Source: DUML01 sp050949905
GTDB lineage: Bacteria > Bacillota > Desulfitobacteriia > Desulfitobacteriales > Syntrophobotulaceae
Assembly (NCBI GenBank): GCA_050949905.1
Contig: JBMNGP010000005.1
Location: forward strand, 310,001-374,000
DNA length: 64,000 nucleotides
Direction of reading: 5' to 3'
Shown: piece by piece, positions 34,681-42,346 of the stretch
How positions within the stretch are numbered: the stretch's first letter is position 1
Layout: each line of letters begins with the position of its first letter
Made by a program: the position numbers and the translations under genes
Notes under the pieces: generated by a model
Databases searched by the model: none
The model's input: the letters and a program-made list of their open reading frames with translations, nothing else
Told to the model about the DNA's origin: nothing

Positions 34681-34787
34681 GGAGTATAAAGTTTGCTTAT
34701 TATTAAATTCGCTTTTGTAAAATATGCTTATTGTAAACCATGCTTATGATAAAGTTGCTTAAAATGTATTTTGCGTTTATAAAACTA
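34681..34787. repeat. Degenerate 15-16 bp direct repeat array upstream of trhP
   Basis: Six units each beginning GCTT or GCGT start at 34695, 34711, 34726, 34742, 34757 and 34773, with a looser unit before them. The consensus is near GCTTATNATAAAATT. The array occupies the middle of the 360-bp AT-rich gap between the trpB promoter and trhP. It has no open frame or hairpin structure. Confidence 0.55.
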
Positions 34788-34919
34788 GAGCTAAGACAAT
34801 AAGAGTCAAAATAAGATTACTAAAATTAATGCAATATTAATAGAAGCTTAAGGCCTATTCTGCTGAGCTTTTGCTGAAAATAGTATAATATAATAAATTA
34901 GCCGCTATGGGAGGTCATC

Positions 34920-36191
34920 GTGAACAAGCCAGAAATACTAGCTCCGGCCGGGGACCTGGAGAAATTAAAGTTTGCTATTGAATACGGTGCTGACGCCGTC
35001 TACGCCGGAGGCAGCTCCTTTGGCTTACGGGCTTATGCCGGCAATCTTAAGGAGGAAGAACTGCGCTTAGGGGTTGAATACACCCATCAGCACCGGCGCA
35101 AAATCTACATAACAGTTAATATCTTTGCTCATGAACAGGACTTTCCAGCCTTAATCCCATATCTGGAATTCCTCCGCGAAATTGAAGTTGACGGTATTAT
35201 AGTCTCTGATCCGGGAGTACTCGCTGTCGTAAGGCAGGAGACTCCGGAATTAGCCGTCCATCTCAGTACCCAGGCCAACTGCACCAATTCTCAAAGCGCC
35301 AATTTTTGGTTCGCTCAAGGGGTGACAAGGGTTGTTCTGGCTCGAGAACTTACCCTGGAAGAGATCAAAAGCCTGCAAGCTAAAGCCAAAGGAGAATTGG
35401 AAATCTTTATCCATGGGGCCATGTGCATGTCCTATTCCGGACGTTGCTTGCTCAGCAATTACCTCACAGGGCGGGACGCCAACAGAGGGGAATGCACCCA
35501 CCCCTGCCGTTGGGGTTATGCCCTAGTGGAAGAGAAAAGGCCGGGTCAGTACTTTGCTCTGGAAGAGGATGCCCGGGGCAGTTATATTTTCAATTCCCAT
35601 GACCTCTGTCTTTTGCCGCATTTACCTTTACTGAAGGGACTGAATATCGCCAGTTATAAAATTGAAGGAAGGATGAAAAGCGCCTATTATGTAGCCAGCA
35701 CGGTTAAAGTCTACCGGGAAGCCGTTGATACTCTCTGGGAGCAGGGGGAAGAGGCCTTTAAGAAAAAGCTCCCGGAGTGGCTTAAGGAAATGAATAAAGT
35801 CAGCCACCGCGATTATTCGACGGGCTTCTTGTTTGGCAAACCAGGTGCCGAGGCCCATAATATCGAAACCTCTAATTATATCCGGGAGTACACTTTTATA
35901 GCTAAGGTCTTGCCAGGGGAACCAATTCAACCGAGTAATCTTAAGGGCTGCCAGGGTCGGGAAGAGCTTCCGGCACACTGCTTCTTAATTGAACAGCGCA
36001 ATAACTTCCGGGTCGGGGAGGAAGTAGAAGTCCTCGCTCCGGCGGAAGCCCCCTGGACATTTGAAGTTAAGGCTCTTTGGGATCTGGAAGGAAACCCGGT
36101 GGAAGTAGCCCGCCATCCCCAGCAAAAGTTAAGGATCGCCACCCCCAAACCCTTAAAGCCCTTCAGCATCCTGCGCAAAGCAAGGCAGTAG
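34920..36191 (+). CDS. trhP: Peptidase U32-family tRNA hydroxylation protein
   Basis: 423 aa, the same length as B. subtilis YrrO/TrhP2. U32-family proteins of this kind (TrhP, RlhA) hydroxylate RNA bases rather than acting as proteases; TrhP makes 5-hydroxyuridine at tRNA position 34 and needs prephenate. The N-terminal barrel starts KPEILAPAGDLEKLKFAI. The Fe-S cysteines are visible in GAMCMSYSGRC and GECTHPCRWGY. The GTG start follows GGGAGGT. Position near alaS-mltG matches the Bacillus order, where two such genes follow mltG; only one is here. Confidence 0.85.
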   Translation: MNKPEILAPAGDLEKLKFAIEYGADAVYAGGSSFGLRAYAGNLKEEELRLGVEYTHQHRRKIYITVNIFAHEQDFPALIPYLEFLREIEVDGIIVSDPGVLAVVRQETPELAVHLSTQANCTNSQSANFWFAQGVTRVVLARELTLEEIKSLQAKAKGELEIFIHGAMCMSYSGRCLLSNYLTGRDANRGECTHPCRWGYALVEEKRPGQYFALEEDARGSYIFNSHDLCLLPHLPLLKGLNIASYKIEGRMKSAYYVASTVKVYREAVDTLWEQGEEAFKKKLPEWLKEMNKVSHRDYSTGFLFGKPGAEAHNIETSNYIREYTFIAKVLPGEPIQPSNLKGCQGREELPAHCFLIEQRNNFRVGEEVEVLAPAEAPWTFEVKALWDLEGNPVEVARHPQQKLRIATPKPLKPFSILRKARQ

Positions 36192-36296
36192 CTTTTATTA
36201 TCCCTTTTTGAAAAAGTTTAATCTCTTGATGTTATTAATTGTCTTTATAATTGTTCACTATAAATCTAATTGACATACCCATCTAAAGGCCTTAGG

Positions 36297-36349
36297 GTGG
36301 TCCTAGAGAAATATTAAAAGAGACCACAGAAAATAGGTCGAAAGACCTA
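36297..36349 (+). promoter_or_regulatory. Two-hairpin leader upstream of the DUF4911 gene
   Basis: GTGGTC (about 36297-36302) can pair with GACCAC (about 36322-36327). TAGGTC-GAAA-GACCTA (36334-36349) is a compact GNRA-capped hairpin. A TTGACA at 36270-36275 with a poor -10 lies upstream. No known riboswitch motif was recognised. Confidence 0.35.
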
Positions 36350-36404
36350 GTCTTAAAAAACTCCTCTTCGGCTAACTCTTTACACTTAAGGAGAAATAAC
36401 TGTT

Positions 36405-36656
36405 ATGCAGACAAAGAAGAAAGAAACCACCGGGGAAAGCCCCTGGAAGAATAGCGATTTGCTGGTTAAAGCCAGGGTCTCCCGCCCGGATATTCAGCTT
36501 TTGGTTAAATATGTGGAGGGCTTGGGCCACCTGGGGGTTGTCACCACCCTGGATCGTTACAAGGGGGAAGTATTGATTCAAACCACCAAAGACTGCTGGC
36601 CAGAGCTTAGAAAAAACATGGAAAAGCTGCCCATTGTCATCACATTCATGGAATAA
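36405..36656 (+). CDS. DUF4911-domain protein
   Basis: 83 aa, cytoplasmic. The body VKARVSRPDIQLLVKYVEG...LGVVTTLDRYKG (two motifs) fits DUF4911, a small alpha/beta fold in clostridia that is usually found next to the U32 gene or pilus genes. The function is unknown. ATG 36405 has AAGGAG upstream. It lies between trhP and the pilin promoter. Confidence 0.7.
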   Translation: MQTKKKETTGESPWKNSDLLVKARVSRPDIQLLVKYVEGLGHLGVVTTLDRYKGEVLIQTTKDCWPELRKNMEKLPIVITFME

Positions 36657-36693
36657 TCAGGAAAAATTATTCTCGAAAAAAGTATTTTTTTTA

Positions 36694-36722
36694 TTGACGA
36701 ATAGGACTTCCATTTGTATATT
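36694..36722 (+). promoter_or_regulatory. Promoter of the first pilus cluster (pilin gene)
   Basis: TTGACG (36694-36699), 17-bp spacer, TATATT (36717-36722), about 65 bp before the pilin ATG. Confidence 0.65.
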
Positions 36723-36789
36723 TAAAGGAGATATTGCAGATTTTAGAAGAGCGGAAATTATTTTTTAAGAGGAGAAAGGACGGGTTAAA

Positions 36790-37322
36790 ATGATGAGAAG
36801 GAGAAAAGATTCAGGTTTTACCCTGATCGAGCTAATGATTGTTATTGCGGTCATTGGGATTTTGGCGATTGTGTTGATACCGAAAATCGGCACTGTAAAG
36901 GCTCAAGCAAAGGAAACTGGTCTAGATACAAACATTCGAGTAATTCAGGGATATGTAGAAAGTAAGATAGACAAATGGGTTCAAAACGGCACAGCCAATT
37001 CGGATGTCGCTCAAGATATTAAACATGCTTTTAGTGACGACAGGTCTTTGAGTAATCCGTTTACATCTAGAACCGCTCCAGCAGTTCTGGAGGCAGCTGC
37101 CAGTGGTGATGATCCCGTTATAATTTCTCAAGATTGGGATCCGGAATCACTGATCCTGAAGATTTTCAAGGCACAGTTGTAGTAAGTATTATTGGAGGAG
37201 GAGCAGCAGGGACTCCAATTGATGGAGTTAAAATTTATGCCTATGATGATCGAGGTGTAATTATTAAAGAAAAATCAGTAGAAATTGTTGCATATAAATT
37301 GCTTGAACCAGATGAAGACTAA
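36790..37322 (+). pseudogene. Major type IV pilin-like gene, frameshifted
   Basis: The first frame (36790-37182) starts with a type III prepilin signal: basic leader, then SG|FTLIELMIVIAVIGILAIVLIP with Glu at +5. It ends abruptly in SLILKIFKAQL. A second frame, one base out, is open from 37113 to 37322 and reads GITDPEDFQGTVVVSIIGGG and IYAYDDRGVIIKEKSVEIVA, which looks like the C-terminal beta-sheet of a pilin. Joined near 37130-37150 they would give about 175 aa. No convincing slippery heptamer was seen, so a frameshift mutation or a sequencing indel is more likely than programmed shifting. The start has AGAGGAGAAAGG. An IS1182 element begins about 45 bp later. Confidence 0.7.
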
Positions 37323-37366
37323 TAATTATTTTTTGATATCTAGTAATTAATTTTTGTATCTAGCCA

Positions 37367-39236
37367 AAAAGGGGCTGTCGCAAAACGTTAATTTAAAACA
37401 TTGAGCGACACGCTCCTTTTTATCATGACAGGATAAGAAAATACCTAAAATATAGGCTTATATTGCCATTTTAGCCCTAATCTGGGCACAACAAAGCAAG
37501 GGAAGGCCTTTCCCTTTGTGGATAACTTTTTAATTTTGATCAGGCTGCATTAGGGATATGTAAATGTTCTCCGCAGCGCCTGGTTTGGATTTTGTTGTGG
37601 AGTTTGTTTATGTTGAATGCTATAGCCAGTAAAAGAAGCTCTGTCTGTACTTTTACCTGGCCGCGCAGAAGAAAACGGCGGAAACCCATATCCTGTTTCA
37701 AAACACCGAAGGCTCCTTCGACCTGAATTGAGCGGTTTATCCGTAAGAGAATACCTTCGTCGGTATTGATACGGACTTGCATCTCCTGGCGCTGTCTCTG
37801 AAAGTTCTTGGAAACATGGAGGTTTTTACTTCGTTCTTCCAAAGGTATTTTGCTTGCACCTTTAATACATTTTGTCTTGTGTGGACACCCGCTACAGTTG
37901 GCACAGGAATATACGGTGGTCACAATGGTGCGTCCGGATCGAGACTTGCTTTTTTTCTCATATGCGGCTTGGATTGGATGCCCCATGTGGCAGATGTAGC
38001 TGTCGCTTTCAGCATCATAAGGCATATTCTCCCGTTTGCCGATGTCACTCTTGTATTTTTTAGTCTTAGCCTGCTCATGGTTGGCGGGTTTGATGAAGGC
38101 CAGTTGTCCGTTCTCCTCACACCAGGTGTAGTTTTCTTCGCTCTCAAAGCCTGCATCCGCCACTGGTTTGGTGTAGCCAAGAGGGAGAAGCTTTTCCATC
38201 ATAGGGATGAATGTATCTGTATCACTACGGGCCTGGGAACTCATCGCGCCGACGATGTACTCGGCGTCTACCGCCAGGGTGACATTGTAGCCAGGCTTTA
38301 GCTGACCGTTTTTCATGTGATCCTCTTTCATCCGCATGAATGTGGCGTCTCTATCTGTCTTGGAAAAGCTGCTCCTCTCACCAAAGCTGTGGTTGTAGTC
38401 GTCATATTTTTTCTGGCGGGCAAGATATTCTTCTACGGTTTCGATGGCTTTCTGTAAAGGGGATTTCCTTTTGCCTTTTCCTTGGACGAATTTCTCCTCC
38501 CCCTTTTGGGCATACAGCTTTTTGAGCAGCTTCTTCAGGTCTTTGGCCCGGATTTTTTCTCCTACATAGAAGCGTATCCCAAATTGGTTCGCCAGTTTTG
38601 GCAGTTCTGTCCTCATTTTTTCCTGCATTTTGGCCTCGCCTTTTTGGGTGGACTTCTTCCAGACGAAACTGTAGCGGTTCGCATTTGCTTCAATTTTTGT
38701 TCCATCGATAAAGACCTGTGAAAGCGATAGTTCCCCTGCCTCTGCCAAAAACGCTATCAGTTGGGAAAATAACTCCTCCACCACATCAGTGAGGCGCTCA
38801 CTGCAAAAGCGGGCGATTGTTGCATGGTCGGGGGCCGGTTCCCTGCCTAGCAGGTACATGAAGTTTACGTCCCGCCGGCAGGCTTGTTCTATCTTTCGGC
38901 TAGAATAGATTCCGTTCATCCGTCCATAAATCACAATCTTGAAAAGACTTTTCGGTGACCTCTCGATTCTCCCCATCCGGGAGTAGGCAGCATACAATTT
39001 TCTGTAATCCATCCTTTCCAGTATGCTGTTTAAAAGCCTCACCGAATCGTCTGCCGGGATCATTTCTCCTATGTCCATCGGTAATACCAGTTGATATACA
39101 TTCCCGGTTAATGTATAATCTGGCCGTAAAGTATTGTTCACAACTTATATTTTACAGCAAAAAACGGCTTCTGACTTACGCCAGTTGCCGTCTTTTGTTC
39201 TTTTTTTAGGGTGCTGTTACTGCGACAGCCCCTTTT
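37367..39236 (-). mobile_element. IS1182-family insertion sequence
   Basis: Perfect 16-bp inverted repeats AAAAGGGGCTGTCGCA (37367-37382) and its complement (39221-39236) flank a single transposase gene. The A/T part of the repeat may belong to the target. The length is about 1.87 kb. It lies in the pilus cluster between the pilin gene and pilB. Confidence 0.88.
37540..39141 (-). CDS. IS1182-family transposase
   Basis: 533 aa, intact. The N-terminal DUF772 domain (residues about 20-110: DDSVRLLNSILERMD, PKSLFKIVIYGRMNGIYSSR) is followed by a DDE core: D146 in VFIDGTKIEAN, a second Asp in PVADAGFESEENY, and a Glu in EGAFGVLKQDMGFRR. A cysteine cluster (CANCSGCPHKTKC) lies before the third catalytic residue, as usual for IS1182/IS4-like enzymes. 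The start is given as GTG/TTG-like at 39141; an internal ATG is also possible. It reads against the pilus genes. Confidence 0.93.
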   Translation of the reverse strand: MNNTLRPDYTLTGNVYQLVLPMDIGEMIPADDSVRLLNSILERMDYRKLYAAYSRMGRIERSPKSLFKIVIYGRMNGIYSSRKIEQACRRDVNFMYLLGREPAPDHATIARFCSERLTDVVEELFSQLIAFLAEAGELSLSQVFIDGTKIEANANRYSFVWKKSTQKGEAKMQEKMRTELPKLANQFGIRFYVGEKIRAKDLKKLLKKLYAQKGEEKFVQGKGKRKSPLQKAIETVEEYLARQKKYDDYNHSFGERSSFSKTDRDATFMRMKEDHMKNGQLKPGYNVTLAVDAEYIVGAMSSQARSDTDTFIPMMEKLLPLGYTKPVADAGFESEENYTWCEENGQLAFIKPANHEQAKTKKYKSDIGKRENMPYDAESDSYICHMGHPIQAAYEKKSKSRSGRTIVTTVYSCANCSGCPHKTKCIKGASKIPLEERSKNLHVSKNFQRQRQEMQVRINTDEGILLRINRSIQVEGAFGVLKQDMGFRRFLLRGQVKVQTELLLLAIAFNINKLHNKIQTRRCGEHLHIPNAA

Positions 39237-39393
39237 CTTTCGTATAAATATAGATTAGTATTTCCTCAATGCTCTAGCGCTGTCGACATGATTATCGAAT
39301 TTTGGTAAAAGCAAATTTATACTAATCTAACCTATTCTAACCCCACCCCATTTTTGCTATAATTAGTAAAGAAAAGGGGAAGGAGGGCGTACC

Positions 39394-41095
39394 ATGGCCT
39401 TAAAGAGAAAAAAATTGGGTGAAATCCTGCTGGCCGGCGGGGTTGTTACGGAGCAGCAGCTGCAGGAAGCCCTGGCCAGGCAAAAAGGTCTGGGGCTCAA
39501 GCTGGGGGAAGCCCTCACTCATTTGGGGTATGTTAAGGAAGACGATATTCTCTTAACAATGAAACAGCAGCTTAATATTCCGATCATTGACCTGAACCGG
39601 ATTGTGGTGGCCGAGGAAGTCTTAAAGCTGCTGCCCGAAGCTGTGGCCCGCAAATACGAGGTTATGCCTGTGGATATTAATAGTAACAGGCTGGTTGTGG
39701 CCATGAATGACCCCACTAATTATTTTGCCTTGGATGATATCCGCCTGGCTGCGGGAATGCTAATCCGGCCGGTCCTGGCCAGAAAAGCCGATATCTTAAA
39801 GTCCATAGACCGTCATTACGGGCGCAGTGAAGCGGAAAAGGCCGCAAAGGAGTATGCCCGCCAGGTCTCACCGGTGGCCGCGGCCGTGGAACTGATGACA
39901 GCTTCCGTTCCGGTCGGGCTTGAAGATGAAGATACGCCTGTGATCAGGTTTTTAAATACTGTGATTGAAAATGCCATTAATAACTATGCCAGTGATATCC
40001 ATATCGAACCTATTGAGGATGAGCTGCAGCGTCCGCTATCCGGGTGGACGGCGTGATGCGGGAAATTTTGCGCACTCCGCTTAGCATGGCCGGCCCGGTA
40101 GTGAGCCGGGTGAAGATCATGTCGGACTCTAAATATCGCGGAGCGCAGGCTGCCCCAGGACGGCAGGATTTCTTTCCAGACTCAGGATCGTTTCATAGAC
40201 CTGCGTGTCTCCGTTATTCCCACCATGTTCGGTGAGAAAGTGGTTTTGCGTATCCTGGACAGGGCTAATGTCATCCTAGAAAAGGAGAAATCTGGGTTTG
40301 GACGATCACCAGCAGGAACAGTTTGAGGAATTAATAAAAAAACCCTATGGGATTGTCCTGGTGACCGGCCCTACCGGAAGCGGGAAAACCACCACCCTAT
40401 ATACAATGCTGAACCAGCTCAATACCGATGATAAAAATATTGTTACCCTGGAAGACCCGGTGGAATTCAACTTTAAAGGCATTAGCCAGGTTCAGGTTAA
40501 TGCCAAGGCCGGCCTTACTTTTGCCACGGGCTTAAGGGCAATCTTAAGGCAGGACCCGGATATTATTATGGTCGGCGAGATGCGTGATACCGAGACCTCG
40601 GAGATTGCCGTGCGCTCGGCTTTAACCGGGCATCTTGTTCTATCCACTATCCATACCAATGATGCCGCCAGTGCTATTACCAGGCTGGTGGATATGAATA
40701 TTGAGCCTTTTTTGATTTCCGCTTCCTTGGTAGGAGTGATTTCGCAGAGGCTGGTGCGTACCATTTGTCCCAATTGCCTGGAAGAATATACAGCCGATTA
40801 TACCGACCTAAAACTTTTGGGAGTTACTTCCGGCCAGGAAGTTCGCTTAAAGAAGGGCAAGGGCTGCAATTACTGCCACTTCAGCGGCTATAAAGGCCGG
40901 CAGGGTATTTTTGAGATCCTGCCGGTGACTTCCGGTTTGCGCAGCTTAATAGACAGCCGGTCAACTACCGATGAATTACGGGAATATGCCCTCTCCTTGG
41001 GGATGCTGACTTTAAGAGATGCTGCGGTCAAACTTGTTTTGCAAGGGATTACCACTGTGGAAGAACTTTTAAGGGTCACCTTTGTTAATGAATAG
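39394..41095 (+). pseudogene. pilB: Pilus assembly ATPase, first copy, broken by four +1 frameshifts
   Basis: The reading frame changes four times within 270 bp, each time as if one base were inserted: near 40030, near 40040, near 40128 and near 40291. Removing one base at each restores a continuous protein of 565 aa, and 1702 minus 4 bases is divisible by three. The restored protein is a normal PilB: MshE/GspE N-domain (LGEILLAGGVVTEQQLQEAL), DIHIEPIEDEL, VRYRVDGVMREIL, NIAERRLPQDGRI, Walker A GPTGSGKTTT, Walker B DPDIIMVGEMRD, and a zinc tetracysteine (CPNC...CNYC). The first piece (39394-40056) and last piece (40298-41095, with Walker motifs) are intact. The cluster lacks another ATPase. 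Confidence 0.85.
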
Positions 41096-41107
41096 GCAGG
41101 TTAAGTT

Positions 41108-42313
41108 ATGCAGTTCAGTTATAAGGTAATCGATGAACATAATAATGTGCAAAAAGGGGTTTTGGAAGCCATTGATCAGGAGGCCGCCAAAAAGATCATC
41201 CTGGACAATAAGTGGCAGTTAATTGAGCTCACAGAGTCCGGAAACATCTTTAATTGGATGAATAAGGCTATTGAGACCAAGTTAAGCTATGAAACCATTT
41301 CTTCTTTCTGCACCCAGATGGCGATGCTGATCCGTACGGGGACCAACTTAGTCAAAGGCCTGGAAATCTTAAGAGTTCAAACTAAAGATAAGAGCCTCAA
41401 TCGAGTTATCAGCACCCTGATTACGGAAGTCAGCAGGGGGAGTTCTTTGTCGGCGGCCATGAAAGCCTGCGGCAACGTCTTGCCCCCCTTGCTCATTAAC
41501 CTGGTCAAAACCGGGGAAGAGAGCGGGCACCTTGATACAGTTTTAAATAATATGGCTGAGTACTATGAACGCGAAAATTTTATCCGGAAAAAAATTGCCA
41601 GTGCGGCAGTTTACCCCCTGATGCTTACAGGGGTAATGATTGTCCTGGTTATTTTCTTCATTAACTTTATCCTGCCGGAGATTACCGGACTTATCAGCGA
41701 ATCGGGTGCGGAACTGCCGCTTATTACCCAGATTATGCTGGCTGCGGCCTCATTTTTAACCAATAATATCTTGCTCCTTCTGCTCGGTCTAATTGGTATA
41801 GCCGGTATTTATTATAAATTGAGCACTATTCCTCACTATAAGTATAAGATTGATGGCTTAAAACTTAAGATTCCGTTGTTGGGTAAAAATATGCAAAATG
41901 TGATTACCGCCCGTTTTTGCCGGACGATGTCTCTTTTCCTGAAAGCATCTATCCCTATTGTGCCGATTCTGGACTCCATGGAGAAGATTGTCGGTAATGA
42001 AGTTGCCCGGGTTGCTGTGCTGCAGGCCAGAGAGCAGCTTATCAAAGGCAAAGGCCTGGCGGCGGCTTTCAGGGCGGAGGGTTTTTTCGATGAGATGGTT
42101 ATCCAGATGATGACTATTGGGGAAGAGACTGGGCAGCTTGATGATTTGATGGAGGAAATAGCTCAGTATTACGATAAACAAGTAGAGATAGGTATTTCGA
42201 AAATGGTAGCCTTGGTGGAACCTGTCTTTACCATTATTATCGGGATCTTCGCCGGCTTGATGATTATCTCGGTTGCCTTGCCTATCTTTAGCCTTTCCGA
42301 AGGTATTAATTAA
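41108..42313 (+). CDS. pilC: Type IV pilus platform protein PilC (first copy)
   Basis: 401 aa, normal length. Two T2SF/PilC helical repeats (about residues 70-190 and 270-395) each carry the marker TGEESGHL or GEETGQLDD followed by a membrane pass. Membrane segments are at about 167-190, 215-235 and 370-392. It is the inner-membrane platform that converts ATPase motion into pilin assembly. It starts 12 bp after the broken pilB and is intact, so decay has not yet reached it. Confidence 0.93.
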   Translation: MQFSYKVIDEHNNVQKGVLEAIDQEAAKKIILDNKWQLIELTESGNIFNWMNKAIETKLSYETISSFCTQMAMLIRTGTNLVKGLEILRVQTKDKSLNRVISTLITEVSRGSSLSAAMKACGNVLPPLLINLVKTGEESGHLDTVLNNMAEYYERENFIRKKIASAAVYPLMLTGVMIVLVIFFINFILPEITGLISESGAELPLITQIMLAAASFLTNNILLLLLGLIGIAGIYYKLSTIPHYKYKIDGLKLKIPLLGKNMQNVITARFCRTMSLFLKASIPIVPILDSMEKIVGNEVARVAVLQAREQLIKGKGLAAAFRAEGFFDEMVIQMMTIGEETGQLDDLMEEIAQYYDKQVEIGISKMVALVEPVFTIIIGIFAGLMIISVALPIFSLSEGIN

Positions 42314-42346
42314 TTTATCTTTAATTCCATTTTTGGAGAATGTGTT

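Noticed and set aside
36790..37322. Programmed frameshift in the pilin gene
   Set aside because: No slippery heptamer plus downstream stimulator was seen in the overlap, so mutation or a sequencing indel is simpler.
37777..39209. Plus-strand frames in the IS1182 transposase region
   Set aside because: They lie antisense to the intact 533-aa transposase with DUF772 and DDE residues.
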